Origin: UBA2779 sp965232615
GTDB taxonomy: Bacteria > Spirochaetota > Spirochaetia > DSM-2461
NCBI GenBank assembly: GCA_965232615.1
Contig: OZ246985.1
Location: forward strand, 1,612,001-1,676,000
Length of the DNA stretch: 64,000 nucleotides
Direction: 5' to 3'
The notes below the pieces were generated by a model. It was given only the letters and a program-made list of their open reading frames with translations. It made no database searches and was not told where the DNA came from. Below, one piece after another: positions 42,107 to 51,970 of the stretch. Position numbers and translations under genes: made by a program. Numbering within the stretch: position 1 is the first letter of the stretch; each line of letters begins with the position of its first letter.

Positions 42107-43266
42107 CTGAGATCCCTTAGAGACAAATAAAGATGATTCAATACAAGACCTGTGGGCAGATTCAGGTTTACAGCTTGAAATTCGGCTTCATTCAAATATT
42201 TCATTTTTTTGTATTGAATTAATGGTGAAGATGCCTCATCTACTTTCCAATGCGACTCCATTGATTTGCTCACAGCCTCAAGTAATGACCTGAGTTGAAT
42301 ACAATCCCTTACCTGATTCAATTCTGCTGGGAAATTTTTTTTCCCTAAACCTTCAAGAAAACTCCGGGCAAGTCTGTCCGCTTCTCCAGACTGACCTGTT
42401 TGCTTGTTCTGAAAAAAATCTGCCAGACCCGTGTAATCCCCTCCATTTTCACGGAAAACTCTTTTTATGATCTGTGTTTCTTCTTCAGGTGTTCTGGTGT
42501 GGAAAGCGTAATCCCGTACTCTGGATACTATGGTTGGCAGCAGCAGAGCCTTTCTTTTCGCTATAAGGATGACTGTTGTACTGGCTGGTGGTTCTTCAAG
42601 GAATTTCAGTAGAGCATTCCTTGCCGATGGCATCATCTGGTCAGCTGAGTCAATGATGACAGTCTTATGATCGTTTCCTGCCGATAGAGTCGCCCAGTGT
42701 GTGATGTTTCTCACATGGGAAACAGGTAATGCTCCTGGAAGAAATTTCTGAACAGCCGTAGAATTATCCACAATTGATTGCAGGATCTTCTCTATTCTAT
42801 TCCCTGAGAGGAGTTCCACACCGGAGATCAGGGAATCCATGATTTCTGAGAGCTGTTCCAATACTGGATAAACCCTGGAGATCTTTCTATCTTCACCATC
42901 CCATAGAATGGGGTCAAAATGACGGAGAAGTTTTCGGACTGATCTTACCAATATGAATCGCGGGATATCAGTGCTGTCTCTTCGAAGAAGATCGACTGAC
43001 GCGGCAATATCCGGGGCGAAGTTTCTTGATCCTGCAAGTATTGTATGGGGATGAGCCAATGACCGATGCTGAGCACACATGCTGCAGGTACAATTCCAGT
43101 TCCCAGTATTTCTACACGATAGGATTCGAGCTGTTTCCAGGGCTGCTGTCAGTTTCCCTGTTAGAGCAGGACCGGAGAACAGCATAGCAGGAGGGGCAGA
43201 ACCTTCCCTTAAATCATGCTGGAGACGGTTTGAAATGTCATCCTGATAGAGTAGGTTTTCATACAT
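42103..43266 (-). CDS. holB: DNA polymerase III delta' subunit-like protein
   Basis: 387 residues. N-terminal clamp-loader ATPase-like domain: LLYQDDISNRL, FSGPALTGKLTAA (P-loop-like), CTCSMC (zinc), VIIDSADQM, ALLKFLEEPPASTTVILIA, LLPTIVSRVR. This is typical of HolB/DnaX-related subunits. The middle has a longer insertion (about 95-165) than in most HolB. I use the ATG at 43266; an ATG four codons upstream is possible. Confidence 0.88.
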   Translation of the reverse strand: MYENLLYQDDISNRLQHDLREGSAPPAMLFSGPALTGKLTAALETARILSCRNTGNWNCTCSMCAQHRSLAHPHTILAGSRNFAPDIAASVDLLRRDSTDIPRFILVRSVRKLLRHFDPILWDGEDRKISRVYPVLEQLSEIMDSLISGVELLSGNRIEKILQSIVDNSTAVQKFLPGALPVSHVRNITHWATLSAGNDHKTVIIDSADQMMPSARNALLKFLEEPPASTTVILIAKRKALLLPTIVSRVRDYAFHTRTPEEETQIIKRVFRENGGDYTGLADFFQNKQTGQSGEADRLARSFLEGLGKKNFPAELNQVRDCIQLRSLLEAVSKSMESHWKVDEASSPLIQYKKMKYLNEAEFQAVNLNLPTGLVLNHLYLSLRDLR

Positions 43267-43314
43267 GGCCTGCCCCAATCAGCAGAATTATGCTGGAAGT
43301 ATGCGAATCATTCA

Positions 43315-44397
43315 TTACAGGAATTTCTCGATTTCAGCCACGATATTGTCAGCGGCATCTCTGGCAGGTATATTTGCTGCCGCTTCCTTCATGCTTTTTA
43401 TTTTTATATCGTCTGACAGAAGATCCCTTAACAATGCCGTCAGTGCTTCGGGTTTGATATTTTTCTCAAGAGTGCATGAGAAACCAGCCTTCTCTGCCAT
43501 GGAAGCATTGAGAATCTGGTCACCACGGGATCCTGTTCTCAATGGCAGGAATATAGCTGGTGTTGAACTGGCTGCCAGTTCCCATACAGCTCCGGCCCCT
43601 GAGCGGGATAGAGCCAGGTTAGCTGCTGCAAGCAGATGTGGGATTTCATCATCATTGAAGAAACTCTTACTGAAATAACCCGGCTGATTTGTTATCATGG
43701 GGGTTTGGGTGCCAGTCTGGTGAACAATGGCAAGGAATGGAAGGAGGTCGTCCACAGTATTGTCGATTAGATTATTGATTTCTTCCGCCCCCTGTGATCC
43801 ACCAAGAACCAGGAGCAGAGGACGAGTATCTTCTGGTAAGAGACCAGCAATTTCACGTCCGACAACCATATTCCCCTCAAAGATGACATCCCGTACTGGA
43901 TTTCCAACAACAGTGGTTATAGATCGCAGGGACTTCTTCATATAGTCAACAGTTTTCTTATATGTCACAAGGGGAAGTGCCCTCATTTGAATATTCAACC
44001 GCGTTGCCAGGCCTGGATTGACATCGGATTCATGAGTAAATGATGGAATTCCCAGTATCCGAGCTGCTGTCACCGGGGGAACGGAGACAAATCCTCCTTT
44101 GGAGAAGAGCAAGTCAGGTTGTCTGACTCTGAGGATTCGGATGGACTGCAGTAGTCCCCGAAAAGTGTGAAACAAATCAACAATGTTTTTCCAGGACCAG
44201 TACCTTCGCAGCTTCCCGGCCGATATACTGACAAAGGGAATCCCGGCCTGTTCGACCAGCTGACGCTCCAATTCAGTCGATCCAATCCAGAATACCTCAT
44301 AACCATTTCCAGTTAATCGATCAATAATGGGAAATGCTGGATAAACATGGCCCGCACTTCCTCCGCCCGTAAAAGCAATTGTTTTCTTATTCATCAT
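43315..44397 (-). CDS. murG: UDP-GlcNAc:undecaprenyl-PP-MurNAc-pentapeptide GlcNAc transferase
   Basis: Makes lipid II at the inner face of the membrane. 360 residues with FTGGGSAGHVYPAFPI, SKGGFVSVPPVTAA, FTHESDVNPG, LLVLGGSQGAEEIN, SRSGAGAVWELAA, all MurG hallmarks. Two adjacent ATGs are possible starts. First gene of a murG-holB-kinase-regulator-trpR-like run, downstream of tRNA-Val. Confidence 0.95.
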   Translation of the reverse strand: MMNKKTIAFTGGGSAGHVYPAFPIIDRLTGNGYEVFWIGSTELERQLVEQAGIPFVSISAGKLRRYWSWKNIVDLFHTFRGLLQSIRILRVRQPDLLFSKGGFVSVPPVTAARILGIPSFTHESDVNPGLATRLNIQMRALPLVTYKKTVDYMKKSLRSITTVVGNPVRDVIFEGNMVVGREIAGLLPEDTRPLLLVLGGSQGAEEINNLIDNTVDDLLPFLAIVHQTGTQTPMITNQPGYFSKSFFNDDEIPHLLAAANLALSRSGAGAVWELAASSTPAIFLPLRTGSRGDQILNASMAEKAGFSCTLEKNIKPEALTALLRDLLSDDIKIKSMKEAAANIPARDAADNIVAEIEKFL

Positions 44398-44444
44398 TTT
44401 TATTACAAATCACTGAGCGATCTGTCCGCATGTCGTCATTTCAA

Positions 44445-44518
44445 TGGGCGGACTGGGACTCGAACCCAGGACATCCGGCGTGTAAAGCCGACGCTCTAGC
44501 CAACTGAGCTATCCACCC
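44445..44518 (-). tRNA. tRNA-Val (anticodon TAC)
   Basis: Minus-strand cloverleaf: acceptor GGGTGGA/TCCGCCC, T arm CTGGG-TTCGAGT-CCCAG, anticodon loop TTTACAC giving TAC. No encoded CCA. Upstream of murG in the same direction. Confidence 0.95.
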
Positions 44519-44525
44519 CGCATGA

Positions 44526-44554
44526 AGTATATGAAATGAGAAAAGCTCTGGCAA
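44526..44554 (-). promoter_or_regulatory. Sigma-70-like promoter of tRNA-Val
   Basis: TTGCCA, 17-bp spacer, TATACT, ending 7 bp before the mature tRNA 5' end on the minus strand. Strong match in sequence and spacing. Confidence 0.7.
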
Positions 44555-44739
44555 GATGAGGAATCGTTTTTCCTGCAACTCGACACGAATGCTCCGGCTC
44601 TGAATCCCGGATTCAAATCTGCAATAAGGATATCCATCAATCAGAACAATACCAATTGAATCACCCTCCCTGTTCACTATCAGCTACTGTCATGCAATCA
44701 GGAGTAGATGGATGAGAAGAGTATAAGTATTATGAATGT

Positions 44740-46566
44740 ATGAACTTCAATCGCCTGATATCATACATAATTACTTCCTGTATCATATTCACTCTATTCC
44801 AATTCTCGTCCGGATACCTGAATGCCCAGGAGAATTTTTTCGGAAACGATGTCCCAACAGCTGAAACCCTTGCTGAAATTGTCTCCTGGAATCCTGTGGC
44901 CGGTTCTGGTCATATTGCTGTTCACTATGCTTTTCCCCAGGGCTATCACCAGAACGATGAACCTGATTTATTCACTATAAAACCAGAGAGAACAGAGCAT
45001 ATAAACTATGGAGCCATACTCAAGGCAGAACCGGTTATTGCTGATGGTATTGTCAGTTATTATGATGAAACGACTGTCCTGTTGGAATTCAGCACGTCCT
45101 TGAATGAAGAGAGAATTACTCTCGCCCTTCATGCTCATTTCCAGCTTTGCGATGAAGCCTGGATTTGCCTGCTACCCGACTCTAACTACCATGAGATAGC
45201 ATTCAATCCAGTTTCTGCTTCAGCCCTGGAACCTGATGTTGAAACTAATGCCATTCTGCTGTGGAATGAGGAAAATCAATCCGAATTCGAAGAGACAGAA
45301 TCCCCCAAACCGGTAAAAAAGAGTATTGATTCCCTGCTGTTATTCGCCCTTATGGCATTAGTTGGCGGGATTCTATTGAACATCATGCCATGTGTACTCC
45401 CCCTCCTTTCCGTTAAGTCGTTGGGCCTTGTCAGGATGTCCGGCTCAAACGACAAAGCAATACTGGTTCATGCCTGGCTTTACGCGGCAGGTATTCAGGT
45501 ATCCTTCTGGATTCTGGCCGGTATTGTTATTCTCCTGCAATCCTCCGGAAAACTCATAGGCTGGGGATTCCAGTTTCAATCACCTGTCTTCGTTCTGATT
45601 CTGACTGCTGTGATATGGGTTTTCTCTCTAAGTATGTTTGATGTTTTTGTTATTGAGGCACCAGAAAAGGGGATGAAAGGGGCTTCTGCTGCCAGTACAC
45701 GGGGGGGATATACTGGCAGTTTCTTAACGGGAGTCTTTGCTGTTCTGATCGCTACTCCATGCACGGCCCCATTTCTGGGTGCCGCATTGGGTTTTACCAT
45801 CTCCCAATCACCCGCAGTGATATTCACAATCTTTTCAATCACTGGTTTGGGATTTGGATTGCCTTTCCTTCTCCTGGGAATCTGGCCGGGTGTTATAAAG
45901 AAAATCCCAAAACCTGGCAACTGGATGAAGACTGTGAAGGAAGTGACAGGTTTCATCCTTCTGGGCACTGCCGTTTACTTGTTTACAACATTTATGAAAC
46001 TGGCTCCTGAAGTTATTCATCTTGTTCCGTGGTGGCTGCTTCTCCTGGGAGTTTCATCCTGGCTGTTCGGTAAGGCGCGGAATCCTTCTGCTGGAAACGT
46101 CTTCCGTATTACAGGTCAGATAATAGCGGTAGGAATCGTATTGACTTCTGGATACGCCATTATAAACAGTACCCGAACATCCAGTGCCGGAGGGGAAGAT
46201 ATTTCCATGTCAAAGGATATAAACGATCGAACTGTAAACTTTGATGAAACTGACTTGCTCATGCGAATAGAAGGCGGTGAGTCCATATTCCTGGAATTCA
46301 CCGCTTCCTGGTGTACCACATGCAAACTCAATCAACGAATTATCAGAAGTAATCGGATTCAGAATCTGATGGCTGATAAGAATATAGTTCATATCACGGG
46401 AGATCTCACCACTTACAATGAAACTCTTACCCGCTGGCTGGCCAGTTTTAACAGAGCAGGAGTTCCCTTGTATGTACTCTATCGTCAGAATGCAGAACCA
46501 TATATCTTTCCTGAGATAATCAATGTCAGGATACTTGCCAGAGAGTTTGAACGCATTCGTCATTGA
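44740..46566 (+). CDS. dsbD: Thiol:disulfide interchange protein DsbD
   Basis: Carries electrons across the inner membrane to keep periplasmic thiols reduced. 608 residues in the usual order: signal peptide (about 1-28), N-terminal immunoglobulin-like domain with the Cys pair in LCDEAWICLLP, eight or so membrane helices with NIMPCVLPLLS and ATPCTAPFLG (redox Cys in TM1 and TM4), then a C-terminal thioredoxin domain with ASWCTTCK. Complete. Stand-alone gene between tRNA-Val and pfp. Confidence 0.95.
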   Translation: MNFNRLISYIITSCIIFTLFQFSSGYLNAQENFFGNDVPTAETLAEIVSWNPVAGSGHIAVHYAFPQGYHQNDEPDLFTIKPERTEHINYGAILKAEPVIADGIVSYYDETTVLLEFSTSLNEERITLALHAHFQLCDEAWICLLPDSNYHEIAFNPVSASALEPDVETNAILLWNEENQSEFEETESPKPVKKSIDSLLLFALMALVGGILLNIMPCVLPLLSVKSLGLVRMSGSNDKAILVHAWLYAAGIQVSFWILAGIVILLQSSGKLIGWGFQFQSPVFVLILTAVIWVFSLSMFDVFVIEAPEKGMKGASAASTRGGYTGSFLTGVFAVLIATPCTAPFLGAALGFTISQSPAVIFTIFSITGLGFGLPFLLLGIWPGVIKKIPKPGNWMKTVKEVTGFILLGTAVYLFTTFMKLAPEVIHLVPWWLLLLGVSSWLFGKARNPSAGNVFRITGQIIAVGIVLTSGYAIINSTRTSSAGGEDISMSKDINDRTVNFDETDLLMRIEGGESIFLEFTASWCTTCKLNQRIIRSNRIQNLMADKNIVHITGDLTTYNETLTRWLASFNRAGVPLYVLYRQNAEPYIFPEIINVRILAREFERIRH

Positions 46567-46782
46567 TCTTCTTGTGTACAGCACACATCTGTCGTACTCA
46601 AGCCGTACTGGTACCAGAATTTCTGAATCTCATCTGATGAATGCAGAGAAATCCCGGGACTATGTTGAAATTGAATCAAAAAAGATATCTGACACTGTTT
46701 TCACTTGACCAATCTCCTTGTTTTCAGATCAATATGAAAGCATACCACGGGATGATAATGCCCGAAATTACCAGGAGTTCCC

Positions 46783-48456
46783 ATGTCTCATATCTCACCA
46801 CTACAAAAAATACGCTATGAATATAAACCCAAACTCCCTTCAGTCTTCCAGGGTGGAACAGCGTATATCAATGTTGATTATGGCGAACCAACTGAAGCCG
46901 GAACTGACCAGAAACAGTTGCGTATGTTATTCCCCGAAACGTATGGTGCCCCTGCTGTCACATTTACCAGAGGAACACAGAGTTCTACCAGAAAACCTGT
47001 TAACATTGGAGTTATCCTTTCAGGGGGACAAGCCCCCGGAGGACACAATGTTATTGCCGGGATATTCGATGCGCTCAAAGAGGCTGATCCTCGTAGTGTC
47101 CTTTACGGTTTCAGAGGCGGCCCCAGCGGTATCATTGATGATGATACCATGGAGATAACAGCCGAAATTATGGATTCATTCCGCAATACGGGCGGGTTTG
47201 ACATCATTGGCTCGGGGCGTACAAAGCTGGAAACTGTAGAACAGTTTGAGAAGAGCCTTAAAACCTGTCAGAAATACAGTATTACAGCTGTTGTTGTTAT
47301 TGGCGGTGATGATTCCAATACCAATGGTGCCATTCTGGCTGAATGGTTTCTCAAGAAAAATGCCGGCATCTCCGTTGTTGGCTGTCCAAAAACTATTGAT
47401 GGTGATTTGAAGAATCAATGCATTGAAACCTCATTTGGTTTTGATACAGCCACCAAAGTCTTCAGTGAACTCATCGGCAACATTGAAAAAGATGCCTGTT
47501 CAGCCAGGAAGTATTGGCATTTTATTAAACTCATGGGAAGAAGTGCCAGCCATATTGCACTGGAATGTGCTCTCCAGACCCAACCCAATATCTGTATTAT
47601 CTCGGAAGAAGTGAAAGCCAGAGCCATGTCCCTGGATGAAGTTGTAGAAGAAATTGTCAGCATTGTAGTCAGTCGAGCTGAAATGGATATGAACTTTGGT
47701 GTGATTCTCATTCCCGAAGGACTCATTGAGTTTATTCCTGAAGTGGGGAAACTCATAACGGAAATTAATGAATTGTTGACGAAAGAATCCAGGTATTTTG
47801 ATAGCCTAAAAACCATTGATGACCAGTGTGAATGGATAAATCATGAATTGTCCAGGGATTCCTCCTACGTATATTCATCTCTACCCAGAGGAATTCAAAC
47901 ACAACTTCTTGATGACCGGGATCCTCATGGAAACGTGCAGGTTTCCCGTATTGACACTGAAAAACTACTCATGGAAATCGTTAGCGAGCGTTTGAACCAC
48001 TTGAAACAAAAAGGGAAATACAGGGGTGATTTCAGTGGACTGGCCCATTTTTTCGGTTATGAAGGCCGTTGCGCGTTTCCTTCAAATTTTGATTCGGATT
48101 ACTGCTACAGTCTTGGATATTCAGCATTTTTGCTGATAGATGCAGGTCTTACAGGTTACATAGCCAGTATCAGAGATCTCCACAAACCAGCGGAAGAGTG
48201 GATTCCTGGAGGGATACCTCTCACAATGATGATGAACATGGAACTCCGCCATGGAGAATTCAAGCCGGTGATAAAAAAAGCTCTGGTAGAAATGGATAAC
48301 GCGGCCTTTAGGACCTTTGCTGAGAGACGTGATTCATGGATTCTTGAAGCATCCTATAAATTTCCTGGAGCTATACAGTACTTTGGTCCTCCAGAAGTAT
48401 GCGATAAAACAACTGAAACTCTACTGATCGAAAAAACAGTCACAAATTTGCAATGA
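46783..48456 (+). CDS. pfp: PPi-dependent 6-phosphofructokinase
   Basis: Interconverts Fru-6-P and Fru-1,6-P2 with pyrophosphate. 557 residues, long beta-subunit type known from spirochaetes and plants: VILSGGQAPGGHNVIAGIFD, VVIGGDDSNTNG (Asp for Gly marks PPi use), CPKTIDGDLKN (catalytic Asp), LMGRSASHIALECALQ. CAGGAGTTCCC precedes the ATG. Suggests a PPi-based reversible glycolysis. The 3' end overlaps the convergent S41 gene by 17 bp. Confidence 0.95.
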   Translation: MSHISPLQKIRYEYKPKLPSVFQGGTAYINVDYGEPTEAGTDQKQLRMLFPETYGAPAVTFTRGTQSSTRKPVNIGVILSGGQAPGGHNVIAGIFDALKEADPRSVLYGFRGGPSGIIDDDTMEITAEIMDSFRNTGGFDIIGSGRTKLETVEQFEKSLKTCQKYSITAVVVIGGDDSNTNGAILAEWFLKKNAGISVVGCPKTIDGDLKNQCIETSFGFDTATKVFSELIGNIEKDACSARKYWHFIKLMGRSASHIALECALQTQPNICIISEEVKARAMSLDEVVEEIVSIVVSRAEMDMNFGVILIPEGLIEFIPEVGKLITEINELLTKESRYFDSLKTIDDQCEWINHELSRDSSYVYSSLPRGIQTQLLDDRDPHGNVQVSRIDTEKLLMEIVSERLNHLKQKGKYRGDFSGLAHFFGYEGRCAFPSNFDSDYCYSLGYSAFLLIDAGLTGYIASIRDLHKPAEEWIPGGIPLTMMMNMELRHGEFKPVIKKALVEMDNAAFRTFAERRDSWILEASYKFPGAIQYFGPPEVCDKTTETLLIEKTVTNLQ

Positions 48457-49474
48457 ACCATTCCATAACTGAATCTTCTGTCGATCTATCATATTTGATT
48501 GGAATATCAGGAGAAATTCCTACACCTTCATAGTTTGTTCCATTCTCATCAGTTGTATACCCGATAGTTGTCGAAAATCCCCAGCCATTGGGTAATTCAT
48601 GAAAAACGACCATTCCTAATGCTCCTGTTGTTCTCCACCCTACATGCCTTACCCGGCCCATATCTTTTAGCATCAATACAAACCACTCACCGGCACTGAT
48701 GGTCAGGATGTCAGTAATGATGTAAACATCATTTGTATAGGTTATACCTCTGGGTTCAATGTAGTGATTTGTTTCAGCACTGAATTCCGAATAACCAGGA
48801 CCTGTTCGTGTTTTTGTAATCATATAATGGCTTCTTTCAGTTACAAAACGAGAGGCGATATATAATGCATTCGTCCGAAATCCTCCATTATTTCCTCTTA
48901 GATCAATGATAAGAGCAGCTGTATCAAGGAATCCTGAAATGACGGAGTCTGCATCAAAGACCCATGATTCCAGCATTTGTATCGCATTGAGTTCCTTTGA
49001 GAAGGTTGAAAGATGCATGTAGCCAACATTGAGATCCTTGAGCATTCCATATAAGACGATTCCCGATCCGGTAAACCGGGGTGAATCAAGGTAGGATAAG
49101 ACAAAATCAATATGATGATAATAGTCATGAGAATCAATTTTGGGTTGAATCCAGCTTTCAGCCAGTATACCTGATTGGGAATCCCATATAGATACATGGG
49201 CATCTTCCATGGGCCGAATCATCGCAGTTAGAATACTGAGAAGATCATCATTCGTTTCAGCATTGAAGGCATCATCACGATATCTGGTCCCAATACTGTC
49301 CCAATTCAATCCCTTAAGATCAAAGAGAGCATATTGCCTGTCAAAAGTACTCCAGAAGTAGTTGTATATAGAGACATTATCAGTTCCGATTTCCGGTCCG
49401 AGAAACAGGGAACAATTACTCAGCATGACTGTGAGGATCCCCAACAGAGATTTTTGCAATACTCTAAAAAACAT
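48440..49474 (-). CDS. S41-family peptidase-like lipoprotein
   Basis: 344 residues from ATG 49474: lipoprotein signal (SLLGILTVMLSNC) then an N-terminal helical cap and an S41 core (ALIIDLRGNNGGFRTNA; ITDILTISAGEWFVLML with the presumed nucleophile Ser; GVGISPDIPIKYDRS). Tail-specific proteases of this family trim exported proteins. A longer frame to 49516 overlaps the upstream barrel gene. Whether the Ser/Lys pair is complete is not certain from inspection. Confidence 0.82.
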   Translation of the reverse strand: MFFRVLQKSLLGILTVMLSNCSLFLGPEIGTDNVSIYNYFWSTFDRQYALFDLKGLNWDSIGTRYRDDAFNAETNDDLLSILTAMIRPMEDAHVSIWDSQSGILAESWIQPKIDSHDYYHHIDFVLSYLDSPRFTGSGIVLYGMLKDLNVGYMHLSTFSKELNAIQMLESWVFDADSVISGFLDTAALIIDLRGNNGGFRTNALYIASRFVTERSHYMITKTRTGPGYSEFSAETNHYIEPRGITYTNDVYIITDILTISAGEWFVLMLKDMGRVRHVGWRTTGALGMVVFHELPNGWGFSTTIGYTTDENGTNYEGVGISPDIPIKYDRSTEDSVMEWFIANL

Positions 49475-50261
49475 ATCGAATTCCAACATCGATGGATAAA
49501 GAGAAGGAAGAAGCATCCAATGGAAGGGTTGTTTTTATGTACTGACAGGAAAATCCACTGATCAAATCGAAGTAAGGTGAAAGATATGTATCCCAGTGTA
49601 CATCCCAGTTGAAACGGAAATACTGATTAATTGTAACAGGTCCACCTCTGAACAGAATTCTCAGTAGAGAATCACTCAGTATGAAATCCAGTTCATCATT
49701 ATAGTTTGTCCATGGAGGACGATTGACAATACTGAATATGGAAAAACCAAAAGAAGATCTTAACCGGCCCTTCGTGAAATCATATTCAAAACCAATAGTT
49801 GGGAGGAAGGAAAGATCAGCAAACCAGTTATATGAAGTTATGTATCCAGGTAAATAGCCTTCAAATATGTAGCTGACCTGCAATCCAAGAAGGAGATGTC
49901 CCTTATCATGGATAACTGGCAGGCGATAACTGGAATTCATATTGAATGAAACATGAACGAAGTAATCATCTCCCTCATAAAGACCTGAGTTTTTACTATA
50001 CAGTACTCCACCTCCCCCGCCGATGAAAAAATTGAAATCAAATCGAGGAGTTCTCACTCTGTAAATCAATCTACCGCCGGTACCCAGACCATGAAGATGG
50101 AGGGGAGATACAAGATGATCAGAAAAATTTGGATTCAGGAAGGATGTTGTCAAAGACAGGGAATGTCTGGTTGAATTCTCTACACCGAACAGTGGAGTGA
50201 GTCCAGTCCATACGAATAAGAAGAAGCTGATTGTGTATATGAGATTGGAATTACTGATCAT
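49464..50261 (-). CDS. Putative outer-membrane beta-barrel protein
   Basis: 265 residues: signal peptide (IYTISFFLFVWTGLTPLFG), then aromatic, alternating strands (FNFFIGGGGGVLYS; HLLLGLQVSYIFEGYLPGY; FGFSIFSIVNRPP) and a C-terminal IDVGIRYVF ending in an aromatic residue, as outer membrane barrels do. Function unknown. Overlaps the S41 gene by 11 bp. Confidence 0.68.
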   Translation of the reverse strand: MISNSNLIYTISFFLFVWTGLTPLFGVENSTRHSLSLTTSFLNPNFSDHLVSPLHLHGLGTGGRLIYRVRTPRFDFNFFIGGGGGVLYSKNSGLYEGDDYFVHVSFNMNSSYRLPVIHDKGHLLLGLQVSYIFEGYLPGYITSYNWFADLSFLPTIGFEYDFTKGRLRSSFGFSIFSIVNRPPWTNYNDELDFILSDSLLRILFRGGPVTINQYFRFNWDVHWDTYLSPYFDLISGFSCQYIKTTLPLDASSFSLSIDVGIRYVF

Positions 50262-50343
50262 GTTTCAAGAAAATCCAGAAAGAATTAAATCTAACCTGCC
50301 CAATCGGGTTTAGTCAAGGGATATATAATCCAGGAAACACAGT

Positions 50344-50354
50344 TTTTCTGACAC
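50344..50354. repeat. Short end of the AGTGTCAG family
   Basis: TTTCTGACACT equals the outer 11 bp of the right end at 37777-37787 and 3360-3370. No partner nearby, and it is short enough to be chance. Confidence 0.3.
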
Positions 50355-50375
50355 TCTCAATTAATCCGGGATGAT

Positions 50376-51965
50376 TCAGTCATGTAACCCACTCACTCGT
50401 TGTATACAGCGTTTCAGTTTCCGACAGCGTTTCACTGATTGGAAAAGAAAAACATCATCAACTTCTGGAAACAGATGTTCGGTTGGGAAGTCGCAGAAAC
50501 TATGCTCATAAGCTTCAAGATTTCTCTTCAGATTCCTAACGTCCTCAGTTTTCTCATTGTAGTTGTCCCAGTTTTCAATAATCTGGTTCAATCCCTGCAG
50601 CTCATTCTGGAGGAAAATCCTGACTTCTTCATGGTGATCGGGATTCTCCTGCACGGCTTTTACAGCCTTTTTCACCTGAGTAATCAATTTCAGGGCTTCT
50701 GACCTGTTAACAGACGGGATGTAGAGATCCACGCCGCCGGTCAGCATATAAAGCCTTTCTGATCCTCCAAAGTGATCTCTGAACAATTCAGCATATCCCA
50801 TAAGTACCCTGTCAGTTTTTATCTCCTTTTGACCATATCCATCAGCTTTCATTCGTGGACGCTGCATGATGGAAGACCAACCTGGTGAGGGATTAATTCG
50901 GGACAAGTTGATCAATTGCCATTTATGCATTGATGACTCCCTGGCATGGGTTTTCCCAGGCGTATAGGCAAAATCCAATCCGGTAAGAAATATGGGTGCA
51001 TCGCTGCAGTGCAGAGCAAGATAAACAGTTGATAAACCAACGGAACCCAAAGGAGGGATTTTACGGATTCCCGGGACAGTTTTTTCCAGTCGTTTCAAAA
51101 CACTTAATTCAGCAAAGGAGGAGAAATAAACTGCTGTACGACCTCCTGTAATACTCAGACTGCCGGGATAAGAAGTGATATCTGCGATGATGTTGATTCC
51201 TGTATCGGCGGCCCCATGGAAATCCATATGATTCCAGAACTGTGTCTCAAGAACAGAGATCACATCCGGCCTGATGCCTGCTGCTAGCAGAGTTCCTAGA
51301 GATGTATCAGTAGCCCAGATTTCAACAAGTTCTCTGTACTGTATCAGAAAGTCCAATGAATCCTCCAGGGAAGGACCAGCACCAGTGACAACAATGGGTT
51401 TTCCAGTCCATGACCGGGGAGATTGCAGGGAAGAAGAGGATAGATTGGCAAAAAGATGCCGAACCCAATGACGACCCAATGCACGAAGAATATGCTTGTT
51501 ACGCCAGTACGTTGCAAGGGCATTGATGGCAAATTCAGTAAGACGATTATAATCCTCCGGGGATCGGGAAGCACCGGCATTGAGATCAATACGATGTACC
51601 CGGCGAAATCTCCAGTATCCAAGGTTGTCAAGGAGAGCTTTCAGGTTGATTTCATCAGACAGTCTTACAATAGATAATTGTGGATGATTCAAAAATTCAC
51701 GGCTGATGAAAGGTGAGCAGAGATGAAAAAGAGTCTGTGATATTTCAATGGCAAGGATGAAGGAATCATCAGTAATACGATTCAGCAGCTCCTTGAGTCC
51801 ATATCCCAACAGGGGAGATGGAACAATATAAAGGGTGTGGGGTTCTACTGGAGCAGTTTTTGAAACTGAAATGGAACGTCTGGCCGGATCTCTTTTTGAA
51901 TACAAATACCGGTCGCAAAAAACTGTAAGGCCACGTCCAGTGTCCTCCAACCGAGGCACATCCAT
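50376..51965 (-). CDS. MptE-like / Maf-type protein (DUF115)
   Basis: 529 residues. The central domain (PIVVTGAGPSLEDSLDFLI; ATDTSLGTLLAAGIRPDVI; PIFLTGLDFAYTPGKTHAR) matches the DUF115/MptE-like fold of 6-hydroxymethylpterin diphosphokinase-like proteins and flagellin-glycosylating Maf proteins. In a motile spirochaete, transfer of a nonulosonic-type sugar to flagellin is the favoured idea, and it fits the sugar cassette at 12.8-19.4 kb. It follows the foldase gene by 5 bp. Confidence 0.82.
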   Translation of the reverse strand: MDVPRLEDTGRGLTVFCDRYLYSKRDPARRSISVSKTAPVEPHTLYIVPSPLLGYGLKELLNRITDDSFILAIEISQTLFHLCSPFISREFLNHPQLSIVRLSDEINLKALLDNLGYWRFRRVHRIDLNAGASRSPEDYNRLTEFAINALATYWRNKHILRALGRHWVRHLFANLSSSSLQSPRSWTGKPIVVTGAGPSLEDSLDFLIQYRELVEIWATDTSLGTLLAAGIRPDVISVLETQFWNHMDFHGAADTGINIIADITSYPGSLSITGGRTAVYFSSFAELSVLKRLEKTVPGIRKIPPLGSVGLSTVYLALHCSDAPIFLTGLDFAYTPGKTHARESSMHKWQLINLSRINPSPGWSSIMQRPRMKADGYGQKEIKTDRVLMGYAELFRDHFGGSERLYMLTGGVDLYIPSVNRSEALKLITQVKKAVKAVQENPDHHEEVRIFLQNELQGLNQIIENWDNYNEKTEDVRNLKRNLEAYEHSFCDFPTEHLFPEVDDVFLFQSVKRCRKLKRCIQRVSGLHD

Positions 51966-51970
51966 TAACC

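Noticed and set aside
44441..44677. 78-codon minus-strand frame over tRNA-Val
   Set aside because: Its 3' third is the tRNA gene and the rest contains the tRNA promoter; no family resemblance.
46686..46740. Possible promoter TTGACC upstream of pfp
   Set aside because: The best -10 at a 17-bp spacing is ATCAAT, which is too weak to list.
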